Of a stretch of DNA of 64,000 nucleotides, positions 1-9,461 are shown piece after piece. Source of the stretch: Bacillota bacterium (GTDB lineage Bacteria; Bacillota; Clostridia; Lachnospirales; Lachnospiraceae); contig JAEWJZ010000018.1 in NCBI GenBank assembly GCA_023386315.1, positions 310,001 to 374,000 of the forward strand, in the 5' to 3' direction. How positions within the stretch are numbered: the stretch's first letter is position 1; every line of letters begins with the position of its first letter. A model generated the notes under the pieces. That model was not told the origin of the DNA. It was given only the letters and a program-made list of their open reading frames with translations, and did no database searches. The position numbers and the translations under genes were made by a program.

Positions 1-263
1 GGTTTTGCGATAAAATCATCTTTTCCCACTTCCTGTTCCTGCCCGTTTAACCGCAAAGTTCCTTTTCCCGACAGAATCAGAAAAAATTCCTCCTGTTGTG
101 AATGGCTGTGGTATTTCGTGCTGAATGCTCCGGGGGGAACATAATCAATATTTACATAAAGCTTCTGGCTTCCTGCTGATTCCCCTAATGATTTCGTAAC
201 CAGTCCCGCTTTATCACTCCAGATAAACTGCTTTGAGAGTTTTTCTATATTTTCTATATTCAT
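1..263 (-). CDS. Cupin-domain protein, C-terminus cut by window edge
   Basis: The frame is open from an ATG at 263 to the left edge, so only about 87 N-terminal residues are visible. They contain a cupin motif 1 (KYHSHSQQEEFFLILSG, about residues 50-66), with His and Glu residues in the metal-ligand positions of the fold. The start sits two bases after the stop of the upstream YcaQ-type gene, whose last codons (GGAGAA) supply the ribosome site, so the two are very probably cotranscribed and coupled. The protein is cytoplasmic, with no signal peptide. The substrate cannot be told; small cupins of this type are often sugar- or metal-binding proteins of unknown role. Confidence 0.75.
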   Translation of the reverse strand, partial: MNIENIEKLSKQFIWSDKAGLVTKSLGESAGSQKLYVNIDYVPPGAFSTKYHSHSQQEEFFLILSGKGTLRLNGQEQEVGKDDFIAK

Positions 264-265
264 TT

Positions 266-1465
266 TTATAGTTCTCCATTCTGATATAATTCATCCACTA
301 TGATTTCCCTGCATTGATTAAATATTGAAAACCGTCTGATTGCAGCATCAATGGCTTCATCCATTGATTTTGACCGCTTAACACCTGGCTCAAACCAGAT
401 GTTTTTTACCAATAATGTCTGTTTTTTCGTATCGGCAGATGCCTCAATTCTTCCAATAAAACGATCACCGTAAATAACAGGCAGCACGTAATGTCCGTAT
501 CTGCGTTTTTCCGGGGGAGTGTAAATTTCCCATTTGTAATCAAAGTCAAAAAGTGCCTGTATTAACTTTCGGTCCCACAATAAGTTATCTAATGGGGCAA
601 TAAATTCGCATCTTTTTTTCCAGCTTGTATGAGCTTCGCATTGTCTGGCTAACGGAATATCCTCCACCAGCATATACAACTCCTCTTTGATCCCTTCTAT
701 CTGGACTTTTTTTATTTTTTCTTCCTTAAGAAGCCGTGTAAAAACGGCACTTCTCTCCGTTGATTTCAGTCCGTCGATATTCAGCCATGCGTCAGAAGCC
801 CGGTTCCACATAAGCCCCACAGCGCCGATTCTGCGTAAAATACGCCATGTGTGATGGTCATGCTCATCCGGATACGGATCAGGACTTGATAAAATCGGCT
901 CAGGAATGCAGGTTTCAATGAGATCATAGTACTTGATAGATCCCGCTTTATGATGAACCGCCAGCTCACCGGTAAAATACATATGCTCAAGCACTGCTCT
1001 GGACAGTTTGGTACGGCTCCAGTACCAGTCCACCTTATCCGGCATATCGAGGTCACCGGAACACACCGGTCCGTGATCTGCGATGTATCTCTTCACCTGC
1101 CCCTGTGCCCCATGAACTGCCTCATGGCTTCGCTCCCACTGTCGGTGCTGCTTTCGGAAGCGTTCAAAATACGGCCAGTCACCCACTGGAAAAATAGAAA
1201 GGTTTTTATCAAAGTAATCTACAAGCATACGGTCCTGATATAAAAGATCAGAAAGCATCTGTTTGGAAAACCTTCTGATCCGTGACTGCAGAACCAATTC
1301 AGCATTTTTTCCGCACACATCCACCGGGTCAAACTGGATACAGCCAGCCTGACGGATAAAGTCCATAACTCCCTGCTTTCCCTCAAACCGATAGTCTCCA
1401 AGCAGTCCCTGCTTCCGAAGCAGAAAACGGCATGCCTGTCTCTTTGTAAAAGATATCATTTCCAT
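266..1465 (-). CDS. YcaQ/AlkX-type winged-helix DNA glycosylase
   Basis: A 399-residue protein of the HTH_42 (winged helix) superfamily, which contains the E. coli YcaQ/AlkX and Streptomyces AlkZ interstrand-crosslink glycosylases. Residues 44-46 read Gln-Phe-Asp, matching the catalytic Q-phi-D motif of the YcaQ branch rather than the Q-phi-Q of AlkZ. Length fits the family (about 360-410). The family excises alkylated bases, including nitrogen-mustard crosslinks. Start: ATG preceded by GAGAGGGAAGAG. It is followed within two bases by a cupin gene. Function by family; substrate range in this organism is inferred. Confidence 0.85.
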   Translation of the reverse strand: MEMISFTKRQACRFLLRKQGLLGDYRFEGKQGVMDFIRQAGCIQFDPVDVCGKNAELVLQSRIRRFSKQMLSDLLYQDRMLVDYFDKNLSIFPVGDWPYFERFRKQHRQWERSHEAVHGAQGQVKRYIADHGPVCSGDLDMPDKVDWYWSRTKLSRAVLEHMYFTGELAVHHKAGSIKYYDLIETCIPEPILSSPDPYPDEHDHHTWRILRRIGAVGLMWNRASDAWLNIDGLKSTERSAVFTRLLKEEKIKKVQIEGIKEELYMLVEDIPLARQCEAHTSWKKRCEFIAPLDNLLWDRKLIQALFDFDYKWEIYTPPEKRRYGHYVLPVIYGDRFIGRIEASADTKKQTLLVKNIWFEPGVKRSKSMDEAIDAAIRRFSIFNQCREIIVDELYQNGEL

Positions 1466-1580
1466 CTCTTCCCTCTCTTTGCAAATATCCCTGAAATATG
1501 TATTACTCTCAGAAAATACCAGTGTACTTCATGTAATTACTGATGTAATATATTAAAAAAAACATAAGGGGTAATACATA

Positions 1581-1751
1581 ATGCCAAATTCATATTTTAA
1601 CAAAAATGACTCTTGCCAGAATGGCTTAGCACTGGGCATCAGCATTGGTTTAATCTGTGCTTCAGTAATTAATAATCTTGGAATCGGATTAGCAATGGGG
1701 ATCGTCTTTGGTATGTTATTTCAAAATGGATTTTTCAGAAAAAAGCTGTAA
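1581..1751 (+). CDS. Small glycine-zipper membrane protein (56 aa)
   Basis: A 56-residue ORF preceded by AAGGGGTAA ten bases upstream of the ATG. After a polar N-terminus (about 14 residues) it has a long hydrophobic stretch with regularly spaced Gly (LALGISIGLICAS, then GIGLAMGIVFGML) and ends in basic residues (RKKL). This looks like one or two tightly packed transmembrane helices of the glycine-zipper type. It stands alone on the plus strand between minus-strand genes. Function unknown. The start, ribosome site and composition make it a credible gene, but no family was recognised with certainty. Confidence 0.6.
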   Translation: MPNSYFNKNDSCQNGLALGISIGLICASVINNLGIGLAMGIVFGMLFQNGFFRKKL

Positions 1752-1766
1752 TACATAGAATCAGAG

Positions 1767-2090
1767 TTATTTTCCAATAAGCGTTTCCCGAAAAACTGTT
1801 TGAAACAAAGAAACAGGTATTTCCTGATTTAAATAAATTTGAAGCATACCTTTAGGTGTCATTTTATATTGCTCCAGTTCGGTTTTATGGGACAATAATG
1901 CAGCCGCCTCAATGTTGATATGATCCTTAAACGGAATAAGGCGGACATACTTATCCCCTATATAATAGCTTGGTAATTTAGCCCACAACCGTTCCTCTGC
2001 TTCACCTGGTATGCATTTCATGATTTTTATAAAGAGCTTATTTATTTCATCACTGAATCTGTTAATATAATTTTGTATGTCTTCACTCAT
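1767..2090 (-). CDS. DUF1801 (YdhG-like) protein
   Basis: About 107 residues starting MSEDIQNYINRF, with the DUF1801 signature of an N-terminal helical part followed by a core around WAKLPSYYIGDKYVRLIPFK and the typical 'HINIEAAALL' strand. Members are small cytoplasmic proteins sometimes described as iron-chaperone (Fra/YdhG) like; biochemical role is unsettled. The ATG at 2090 is preferred over the in-frame GTG nine bases earlier because the GGGGGT ribosome site lies 7-8 bases before the ATG. It lies downstream of a SnoaL/VOC pair on the same strand. Confidence 0.65.
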   Translation of the reverse strand: MSEDIQNYINRFSDEINKLFIKIMKCIPGEAEERLWAKLPSYYIGDKYVRLIPFKDHINIEAAALLSHKTELEQYKMTPKGMLQIYLNQEIPVSLFQTVFRETLIGK

Positions 2091-2136
2091 AAGAAACACC
2101 CCCTTTATAAGAATATAACGTAAACACCTCCCGCAG

Positions 2137-2493
2137 TCAAGAAGAACGGACCGGTGCGGTCATCTCAATATGATTGCCTTCGCTGTCCTTAAATTCACAG
2201 ACCCAGTTTGCTCCGATCTTACTAACAGGAAAAACCACCTGCAGCCCTTTCAGTTTCTGTACTAAAATATCTTTGCCGGCAACCTCCAGACTTGGAAGGC
2301 AGTTGCTGCCGAACGTATGATGCTCTCCCTTCCTCTTATAGGCAAATAGACCCAGCCGGAATCCATTTATATCGAATACACTGTATATCTCATCTCTGAC
2401 AGTGACTGGCTGCTCTAAAAAGACTTCATAAAAACTGATGGCACGTTTCATATCGTGAACGCATAAATATAAAGAGTTTAAATTACATTTCAC
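2137..2493 (-). CDS. VOC (glyoxalase/bleomycin resistance) family protein
   Basis: About 118 residues of the vicinal oxygen chelate fold: beta-alpha-beta-beta-beta halves starting at NLNSLYLCVHDMKRAISFYE and ending with the usual C-terminal 'FKDSEGNHIEM' strand whose Glu is a metal-ligand position. I place the start at a GTG that overlaps the stop of the preceding SnoaL gene (GTGA, four bases), which suggests translational coupling and matches the usual N-terminus of the family. An ATG 36 bases upstream (2529) is the alternative. Substrate unknown. Confidence 0.7.
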   Translation of the reverse strand: MKCNLNSLYLCVHDMKRAISFYEVFLEQPVTVRDEIYSVFDINGFRLGLFAYKRKGEHHTFGSNCLPSLEVAGKDILVQKLKGLQVVFPVSKIGANWVCEFKDSEGNHIEMTAPVRSS

Positions 2494-2864
2494 AGAATCG
2501 GCCTGTCTTTCTTCATATCCAGACGCCATGCAGGGATTTCCCCGTCATCGCCATAATATTCATCCAGTTGTTTAATCTTACCATTTTCCATTTGAAAAAA
2601 TGAAACAACATGACAGGATACCTCATCCGACCAGATATGGGCAACCGTAATAATCAGATCACCAATCTGTTCCATTCGTTCCAACTCCCCATTCCATTTT
2701 TCCGGATATTCACAGTTCACTTTTATAAACTCCGTAACAGTAAACTGTTCATTTGTACAATGCCAGCGAATCACCCCATTCTCATGAAAAAAAGTCAAAA
2801 GCTGATCTGCATTTTGTTCCGCCACATACTTCCAATAGAGATTCATTCTGTCTCTTTCAACCAT
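2490..2864 (-). CDS. SnoaL/NTF2-like protein
   Basis: A 124-residue protein with the NTF2-like cone fold pattern: N-terminal helices (ERDRMNLYWKYVAEQNADQLL), the 'FFHENGVIRWHCTNEQFTVTEF' segment and a C-terminal beta-meander ending 'FFQMENGKIKQLDEYYGDDGE'. SnoaL-like proteins include small-molecule cyclases, dehydratases and binding proteins; no specific activity can be assigned. Start ATG follows GGAGG with eight bases spacing. Its stop overlaps the start of the VOC gene, so the two likely form one transcript. Confidence 0.7.
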   Translation of the reverse strand: MVERDRMNLYWKYVAEQNADQLLTFFHENGVIRWHCTNEQFTVTEFIKVNCEYPEKWNGELERMEQIGDLIITVAHIWSDEVSCHVVSFFQMENGKIKQLDEYYGDDGEIPAWRLDMKKDRPIL

Positions 2865-3081
2865 ACTTCAATCCTCCAAACTTAGTCTGCGCAAAATTCA
2901 TCAGGCGCAGAATGATCATATCATAGAAAGAAAGACAGCTGTATGTCATGTTTTATAAAAGAAAAGGTACTAAAATATTTCAGTAAAACATCATATAAAA
3001 TAATATATTTTATGTCATGTAATAATATTGTTAAAATACGTTTAATTCATAATAATTCCACACATTTCACATATTTTCAGC

Positions 3082-3110
3082 TTTACATAATGACATTTTT
3101 AGGTTATACT
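3082..3110 (+). promoter_or_regulatory. Sigma-A promoter TTTACA-17-TATACT
   Basis: -35 TTTACA at 3082-3087, 17-bp spacer, -10 TATACT at 3105-3110; both boxes match 5/6. The predicted start near 3117 lies only about 12 bases before a terminator hairpin, so the only product would be an RNA of roughly 50 nt. Confidence 0.6.
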
Positions 3111-3116
3111 TACTAT

Positions 3117-3167
3117 AACTCTTCTTTGGAGCATCGTTTCCCCAATTTTTACGATGCTCTTTTTTTA
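3117..3167 (+). ncRNA. Candidate ~50-nt RNA that is mostly a terminator hairpin
   Basis: Starts at the predicted +1 of the promoter at 3082-3110. A 9-bp stem (GAGCATCGT 3129-3137 with ACGATGCTC 3151-3159) is followed by seven T. There is no ORF inside. Either a very short regulatory RNA, an attenuated orphan promoter, or a premature-termination device for the GNAT gene 100 bases downstream (which has its own promoter). Existence as a stable RNA is inferred. Confidence 0.35.
3129..3166 (+). terminator. Intrinsic terminator
   Basis: Perfect 9-bp stem with a 13-base loop, followed by T7. It points to the plus strand, where no annotated gene lies upstream. Confidence 0.75.
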
Positions 3168-3206
3168 TTGCTATTTTATTATGAATCATGATACATTGAG
3201 ATCTCC

Positions 3207-3235
3207 TTGAACCTTTTTCCTTAAAATGATATAAT
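3207..3235 (+). promoter_or_regulatory. Promoter of the GNAT gene, TTGAAC-17-TATAAT
   Basis: -35 TTGAAC 3207-3212, 17-bp spacer, perfect -10 TATAAT 3230-3235. The ribosome site AAGGAGG follows 16 bases later. Confidence 0.75.
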
Positions 3236-3266
3236 CGTTTCATTACAAAACAAGGAGGTATTATCT

Positions 3267-3539
3267 ATGAACTTTACCTACACTCCCAATAAGATCGCAC
3301 TTTATCATTCGGACAGCAACCTGCTGGCTGAAGTTACCTTTCCAGATGTAGATGATAAGACTGTTAATATCAATCATACCTTCGTGGATGATTCTCTCAG
3401 AGGCCAGGGTATCGCAGGCCAGCTGATGCAGGCCGCTGCAGATTATCTGCGTTCTGAAGGAAAAAAAGCAGTCCTGACATGTTCCTATGCCATCACCTGG
3501 TTTGATAAGCATCCGGAGTATCAGGACTTGCTGAAATAA
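3267..3539 (+). CDS. Small GNAT-family N-acetyltransferase (YidJ/CG type)
   Basis: A 90-residue protein of the short GCN5-related family (PF14542 type). The acetyl-CoA binding loop is RGQGIAGQLM (residues 45-54), preceded by the conserved 'NHTFVDDSLRG' and followed by the 'VLTCSYAITWFDKHPEY' C-terminus typical of this group. These proteins are half the size of normal GNATs; substrate unknown. AAGGAGG lies upstream of the ATG, and the gene has its own sigma-A promoter. It ends at a hairpin shared with the convergent glycerol operon. Confidence 0.85.
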   Translation: MNFTYTPNKIALYHSDSNLLAEVTFPDVDDKTVNINHTFVDDSLRGQGIAGQLMQAAADYLRSEGKKAVLTCSYAITWFDKHPEYQDLLK

Positions 3540-3552
3540 TTGTTTTATTTTC

Positions 3553-3577
3553 GCAGGTCTGGTAAAAACAGACCTGC
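3553..3577. terminator. Shared bidirectional terminator hairpin
   Basis: 9-bp stem GCAGGTCTG / CAGACCTGC with a 7-base loop between the convergent GNAT gene and the end of the glycerol operon. A T6 run follows on the plus strand. On the minus strand the stem starts at the last base of the DUF1667 stop codon and the T tract is weaker. Confidence 0.7.
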
Positions 3578-3939
3578 TACGCATTTTTTGTAGAGACTAC
3601 AGAAGTTCCTGTTCCCGCAACATTTTCTATAATAACATCTCCGATATGAACAGGAGACGTTACCTTAGCCCGTTTTATCTCTTCCATACATTCAAAAATC
3701 TTATCCTTGGGGATATCGTCTTTTGTTTTAACTGATATAAGAGGCCTGCTGCCTCCGACTGCTTCCACCGTTGACGTCACAATTCTGGTTGGATTTGTAA
3801 CCTCTTTTCTGGCGTAAGTATCACCTTTAGGACAGGTGTTGCCTTCCACCTTCATAACAGAGCCGCTTTCCAGTGTAACAGTCAGATTACAGCCGACAGG
3901 GCAGCCTATGCAAATTAATTCTCTCTTTTCAACGGACAT
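3577..3939 (-). CDS. DUF1667 Cys-motif protein of the glycerol-3-P dehydrogenase set
   Basis: 120 residues. Four cysteines at positions 10, 13, 17 and 36 (CIGCPVGC, then NTCPKGDTYARKE) form a CxxCxxxC...C pattern suited to a [4Fe-4S] cluster. DUF1667 proteins are almost always found beside the two flavoproteins encoded immediately upstream. Together the three genes are believed to form the anaerobic glycerol-3-phosphate dehydrogenase of clostridia and spirochaetes; this subunit may pass electrons onward. It is the last gene of the glycerol operon, two bases after the GlpB-like stop. Confidence 0.8.
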   Translation of the reverse strand: MSVEKRELICIGCPVGCNLTVTLESGSVMKVEGNTCPKGDTYARKEVTNPTRIVTSTVEAVGGSRPLISVKTKDDIPKDKIFECMEEIKRAKVTSPVHIGDVIIENVAGTGTSVVSTKNA

Positions 3940-3941
3940 CT

Positions 3942-5225
3942 CTACTCCTTTTCAATTTTAACGGTAATCGTTCTCAGATTCTTAACTTGTTTCAGCTTAT
4001 CCCTTTGCAGTTTGATTTCTTCCATTTCACCCGGAGCCATAATTTTCTTTTTCCGGTGCACAACCCGCTCATCGTCATAATATACGCTGATAAAAGAGTC
4101 CTGAAATACATTACCGACACGAAACCTGACAATCAGACTCTCATCCATTTTGTTTAAATTTATTTCCGCAGGTACCGTATATCTGACTCCCTCTGTTGCC
4201 ACCAGACGAATGGGTTCTGCCGGATTTTGGTCCGGATATGCAGCCTCAGTTCCCATGGCAGAAATATACTTCACCGCATTTTTTCCTGCAAGTGCGGCTT
4301 CTTCTGATACGTAATCAACCAGATCATGAACATGAAGTACATTGCCGCATGCAAATATTCCCGAAATACTGGTTTCCAGGCTTTCGTTTACCCGCGGTCC
4401 TGATGTTACAGGCTCCATCTTTATTTTGCAGGCATTGGACAGTTCATTTTCGGGGATCAATCCAACTGACAGCAAAAGAGTGTCACAGGAAATATATTCT
4501 TCCGTTTCCTTTATTGGCTTTCCATCATCTCCAACCCGGGCCAGCGTAATTCCTTTCAGCCGCTCTTTACCGTCAATATCTACGACTGTATGTCTTAGTT
4601 TCAGCGGAATATTATAATCATCCAGGCACTGAACGATATTACGCTTCAAGCCGCCGGAAAAAGGAAGCAGCTCTGCCACTACTTTGACCTTTGCTCCCTC
4701 AAGAGTCATTCTTCTGGCCATGATCAGACCAATATCACCAGACCCCAGGATTACAACCTCTTTTCCAGGCATGTAGCCGTCTATATTAATAAGACGCTGT
4801 GCCGTTCCCGCAGAAAATATACCGGCTGGCCTGTAACCCGGGATATTTAATGCTCCTCTCGGCCTTTCTCTACATCCCATTGCCAGAATAACTGCCTTAG
4901 CCAAAATCGTATAAAGCCCTCTTTCCCTGTTCATGGCTGTAACAACTTTATTTTCCGAAATATCCATGACCATGGTATGAAGACGGTATTCTATCCCATG
5001 TTCTTCTGCTCTTTTAATAAATCTGTGAGCATATTCCGGTCCGGTCAGTTCTTCTTTAAATGTATGCAGCCCAAATCCATTATGGATGCACTGATTTAAT
5101 ATTCCTCCAAGCTCATTGTCTCTCTCCAGTATCAGAATACTTTCACAGCCGTTTTCTTTTGCCGAAGCTGCTGCAGCAAGCCCTGCCGGTCCTCCGCCAA
5201 TAACCACAATATCATAATTTTCCAT
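3942..5225 (-). CDS. FAD/NAD(P)-dependent oxidoreductase, GlpB-like subunit
   Basis: 427 residues. An N-terminal FAD-binding Rossmann motif (GGGPAG, residues 10-15) and a second dinucleotide motif (ILGSGDIG, about 160) place it in the pyridine-nucleotide-disulfide oxidoreductase fold, but no CxxC redox pair is visible. It sits between the GlpA-like flavoprotein and DUF1667, so it probably relays electrons from glycerol-3-phosphate to NAD or a carrier. The ATG at 5225, eight bases after GAGGAG, is chosen over an in-frame codon at 5267 that would overlap the upstream gene. No quinone-binding membrane segment is seen. Confidence 0.8.
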   Translation of the reverse strand: MENYDIVVIGGGPAGLAAAASAKENGCESILILERDNELGGILNQCIHNGFGLHTFKEELTGPEYAHRFIKRAEEHGIEYRLHTMVMDISENKVVTAMNRERGLYTILAKAVILAMGCRERPRGALNIPGYRPAGIFSAGTAQRLINIDGYMPGKEVVILGSGDIGLIMARRMTLEGAKVKVVAELLPFSGGLKRNIVQCLDDYNIPLKLRHTVVDIDGKERLKGITLARVGDDGKPIKETEEYISCDTLLLSVGLIPENELSNACKIKMEPVTSGPRVNESLETSISGIFACGNVLHVHDLVDYVSEEAALAGKNAVKYISAMGTEAAYPDQNPAEPIRLVATEGVRYTVPAEINLNKMDESLIVRFRVGNVFQDSFISVYYDDERVVHRKKKIMAPGEMEEIKLQRDKLKQVKNLRTITVKIEKE

Positions 5226-5235
5226 AAGTCTCTCC

Positions 5236-6672
5236 TCACTTAACAGCTCTGTTTTTCCCAATAACAACTTTTGCTTTCATGCCTGATTTCACGATATCTT
5301 CCATTGGAATGTGCAGTTCTCTTGACAAAATTTCCATTGTTTTTGGGGTGCAAAATCCAGCCTGGCATCTTCCTGCGCCTGCTCTTACCCGGCGTTTTAT
5401 TCCATCAAGTGACTTTGCTCCTAATGGTCTGTGAATGGCATCCAGTATCTCTCCCTCTGAAATCATTTCACATCTGCATATGATATTTCCATATTCAGGC
5501 TGCCTTTTAATCAACTCATTCCTTTCCTCAACTGTAAGCTCAGCCGCATGGATAATGCCTTTTCTTACTGCAATATAGTCTGATTTTGTCTCCATCCGGA
5601 ATGTGTTTTTTATAATATCAACTACCATTTCCCCAACAGCCGGGGCACTTGTTAACCCCGGTGACTCCATCCCGGCTGCATCAATAAAACCGGCGGAATC
5701 TTCTGCTTCCTTTATAATAAATTCATGATGATCTTCATGGGCACGAAGGCCGGCAAAAGAGGTAATGGTCTGTCGAAACGGCAGATCCTTAACTGTATTA
5801 CCAGCTTTTTGAAGCAGCTCCTGAAGCCCCTCCTTTGTTGTATTGGTCCCTTCTTTATCTTCAATGTCAGCAGCTGTCGGACCGATTATTAAATTTCCAT
5901 GTACGGTGGGCGCTACCAAAACTCCTTTGCCATATTTTCCAGGTAAAGCAAAAATGGTTTTGGATACATGGCTACCCGCTGATTTATCAAGAAGGCAATA
6001 CTCACCGCGCCTTGCCGTTATTTTCATTTTTTCCCTGCTAACCATGTTATGAAAAACATCAGCATATACTCCTGCCGCATTAACAACATATTTTGTTTCT
6101 AAAATCCCATGATTGGTTTTTACCTCATAACAGCCATTATTTTTATGAATATTTACAACTTTGGTATTAAACTTAAATACTACCCCGTTCTGGCTGGCAT
6201 TTTCCGCGAAAGCAAATGTCATTGTAAACGGGCAGATGATTCCTGCTGTTGGTGCATATAAAGAACCAAGCACCTGATCAGACAAATTGGGTTCCAGCCT
6301 GACAGACTCTTCTCTGTTTAAGACAGCCAGATCTTTGACTCCATTAGCAATTCCTCTCTCATACAAATCCTGCAACTTAGGCAAATCCTCTTCATTGGTG
6401 CAGACAACCAGTGAGCCATTCCGTATAAACGGAATATCAAGATCTGCCGCTAAAGTTTCAACCATCTCATTGCCTCTTACATTTAGTCTGGCCATAAGAG
6501 AGCCTTCCTCTGCATCAAATCCCGCATGCATAATCGCGCTATTGGCTTTTGATGTACCGCAGCAGACATCTTCTTCCTTTTCAACAACACAGGCATTTAC
6601 CTTATATTTTGAAATCTCTCTCGCAATGGAGCAGCCGGTAACACCTGCTCCTATAATAATAACATCATACAT
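5236..6672 (-). CDS. glpA: Glycerol-3-phosphate dehydrogenase, GlpA-like with BFD [2Fe-2S] domain
   Basis: 478 residues. An N-terminal DAO flavoprotein domain (GAGVTG at 8-13, substrate-side GMESPGLTSAPAVG around 335-350) is followed by a C-terminal BFD-like domain with four cysteines at 399, 401, 436 and 441 (CRC and CQAGFC). This is the architecture of anaerobic GlpA, which oxidises glycerol-3-phosphate to dihydroxyacetone phosphate. It lies downstream of glpF-glpK and upstream of its electron-transfer partners. AAAGGAGG precedes the ATG. An intrinsic terminator hairpin in front of it means expression may depend on read-through or antitermination. Confidence 0.88.
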   Translation of the reverse strand: MYDVIIIGAGVTGCSIAREISKYKVNACVVEKEEDVCCGTSKANSAIMHAGFDAEEGSLMARLNVRGNEMVETLAADLDIPFIRNGSLVVCTNEEDLPKLQDLYERGIANGVKDLAVLNREESVRLEPNLSDQVLGSLYAPTAGIICPFTMTFAFAENASQNGVVFKFNTKVVNIHKNNGCYEVKTNHGILETKYVVNAAGVYADVFHNMVSREKMKITARRGEYCLLDKSAGSHVSKTIFALPGKYGKGVLVAPTVHGNLIIGPTAADIEDKEGTNTTKEGLQELLQKAGNTVKDLPFRQTITSFAGLRAHEDHHEFIIKEAEDSAGFIDAAGMESPGLTSAPAVGEMVVDIIKNTFRMETKSDYIAVRKGIIHAAELTVEERNELIKRQPEYGNIICRCEMISEGEILDAIHRPLGAKSLDGIKRRVRAGAGRCQAGFCTPKTMEILSRELHIPMEDIVKSGMKAKVVIGKNRAVK

Positions 6673-6690
6673 ACAAAGGCCTCCTTTACG

Positions 6691-6740
6691 AAAAAAGAAC
6701 CAGGTTCATTAACATATTGTATATGCTAACTGCCTGGCTC
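6691..6740 (-). terminator. Intra-operon terminator between glpF and glpA
   Basis: On the minus strand an 8-bp stem GAGCCAGG / CCTGGTTC (one G-U), with an inner stem TTAGCATAT / ATATGTTAA, is followed directly by T6. It separates the transport/kinase genes from the dehydrogenase genes. In Bacillus, GlpP is known to antiterminate in glp leaders, so this hairpin is a candidate second GlpP target (inference). Confidence 0.75.
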
Positions 6741-6773
6741 TCCTTTCCGCGCAATCAATATTAATTTTTCATT

Positions 6774-7484
6774 TTACCAGGGAATCGCATTGTATAACAA
6801 TACGGCCGCAAGTGCACCAATAACAGGACCAACTACAGGTATCCAGGAATATCCCCAGTTAGAATCTCCCTTTCCTTTAATTGGAAGCAATGCATGTGCA
6901 ATACGGGGGCCTAAATCACGAGCCGGATTAATCGCATATCCGGTTAATCCACCCAGAGACATACCAACGGAAACAATGATACCGAATACAAGCAGTTTAT
7001 CAACACCAGATGCTAAATTCGGCACGTTTGCAATGCCTTTGATTGCAAAAACAAGTACAAAAGTTCCAACTGCTTCACTTAACAGATTAAGTCCGGTATT
7101 GGGAACGGACGGACCTGTGGAAAATACTCCAAGTTTCGTTGCAGCTTCCTCTGTAGCATCAAACTGACCTTTGAACAGCACAAAAACCAAAACTGCACCT
7201 AGAAATGCTCCAATGAGCTGACCTGCAATGTAATTTGGAACAACACTCCATGCTACGGATCCTTCTGCAGCCAGTGCAAGTGTTAATGCCGGATTAAAAG
7301 ATGCCCCTGAAGCCTGCCCGAAAATGAATGCAGGCAATAAGACAGCAAGACCCCATGCAAAAGTTATCTGGACTGACCCGCCACCCTTCATTCCTGACTT
7401 ATTTAAGGTAACGTTCGCTACTACACCATCACCAAGTAATACGAGCAACATAGTACCTATCAGTTCTGAAATAAAAATCAGCAT
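6774..7484 (-). CDS. glpF: Glycerol facilitator (aquaglyceroporin)
   Basis: 236-residue integral membrane protein of the MIP family, with six hydrophobic segments and two half-helices carrying NPA at 64-66 and 186-188. The second is followed by Arg-Asp (NPARD), the GlpF hallmark that separates glycerol channels from water-only aquaporins. It allows passive glycerol entry for trapping by GlpK, encoded just upstream. A strong AGGAGG ribosome site precedes the ATG. The gene is followed by a terminator hairpin. Confidence 0.93.
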   Translation of the reverse strand: MLIFISELIGTMLLVLLGDGVVANVTLNKSGMKGGGSVQITFAWGLAVLLPAFIFGQASGASFNPALTLALAAEGSVAWSVVPNYIAGQLIGAFLGAVLVFVLFKGQFDATEEAATKLGVFSTGPSVPNTGLNLLSEAVGTFVLVFAIKGIANVPNLASGVDKLLVFGIIVSVGMSLGGLTGYAINPARDLGPRIAHALLPIKGKGDSNWGYSWIPVVGPVIGALAAVLLYNAIPW

Positions 7485-7524
7485 ACTCCTCTACCTCCTG
7501 AAATCATGATTTTAATAAACAATA

Positions 7525-9033
<1,509 letters not shown>

Positions 9034-9067
9034 TTAATTTCTTATTTAATAAGTACTTAATGTACCT

Positions 9068-9448
9068 TTAAAACTTGTTAACATATCCTGTATCTGTCAG
9101 GTTTCTGCAGATAGATTCCATACTTAAACCACCCGCCGCATCAATGGTTCCGGCAACGGCTCCTTCCACCAGTGGGCAGTCAACCATTTTCACTTTACGG
9201 TTTTCCATGGATTCCAAAACCATTTCCGTTGTCATCACCGCACTCCCCATATCCATAAGTACCAAAACGCCATCCGGGGTATACGCCTTTTCTATTGCAT
9301 CTGAAATGATCTGATAACTGGTTCCGAAGCTGCCATCCTCCAGACCGCCGGCAGGTATTACTGTAACCTGTTCTGCCATGATCTTAGTAAAGTCAGCCAC
9401 ACTTTCGGCTAATAACCGGCTGTGGGATACAATCACAAAACTAACCAT
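9068..9448 (-). CDS. dhaM: PTS-dependent dihydroxyacetone kinase, phosphoryl donor subunit DhaM
   Basis: 126 residues, a single EIIA-mannose type domain with the phospho-accepting His9 in VIVSHSRLLAE. It takes phosphate from HPr and re-phosphorylates the ADP bound in DhaL. Unlike E. coli DhaM it has no fused HPr or EI domains, as is normal in Firmicutes. Start at ATG 9448, eight bases after AGGAGG; a longer in-frame start at 9478 would overlap dhaL and has no ribosome site. Third gene of the dhaKLM group. Confidence 0.92.
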   Translation of the reverse strand: MVSFVIVSHSRLLAESVADFTKIMAEQVTVIPAGGLEDGSFGTSYQIISDAIEKAYTPDGVLVLMDMGSAVMTTEMVLESMENRKVKMVDCPLVEGAVAGTIDAAGGLSMESICRNLTDTGYVNKF

Positions 9449-9461
9449 ATTTTTCCTCCTG

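Noticed and set aside
2943..3191. 82-codon plus-strand ORF
   Set aside because: No ribosome site, low-complexity composition, and it runs through the promoter and terminator of the tiny RNA.
6287..6712. 141-codon ORF opposite glpA
   Set aside because: Antisense shadow of a well-supported flavoprotein gene.
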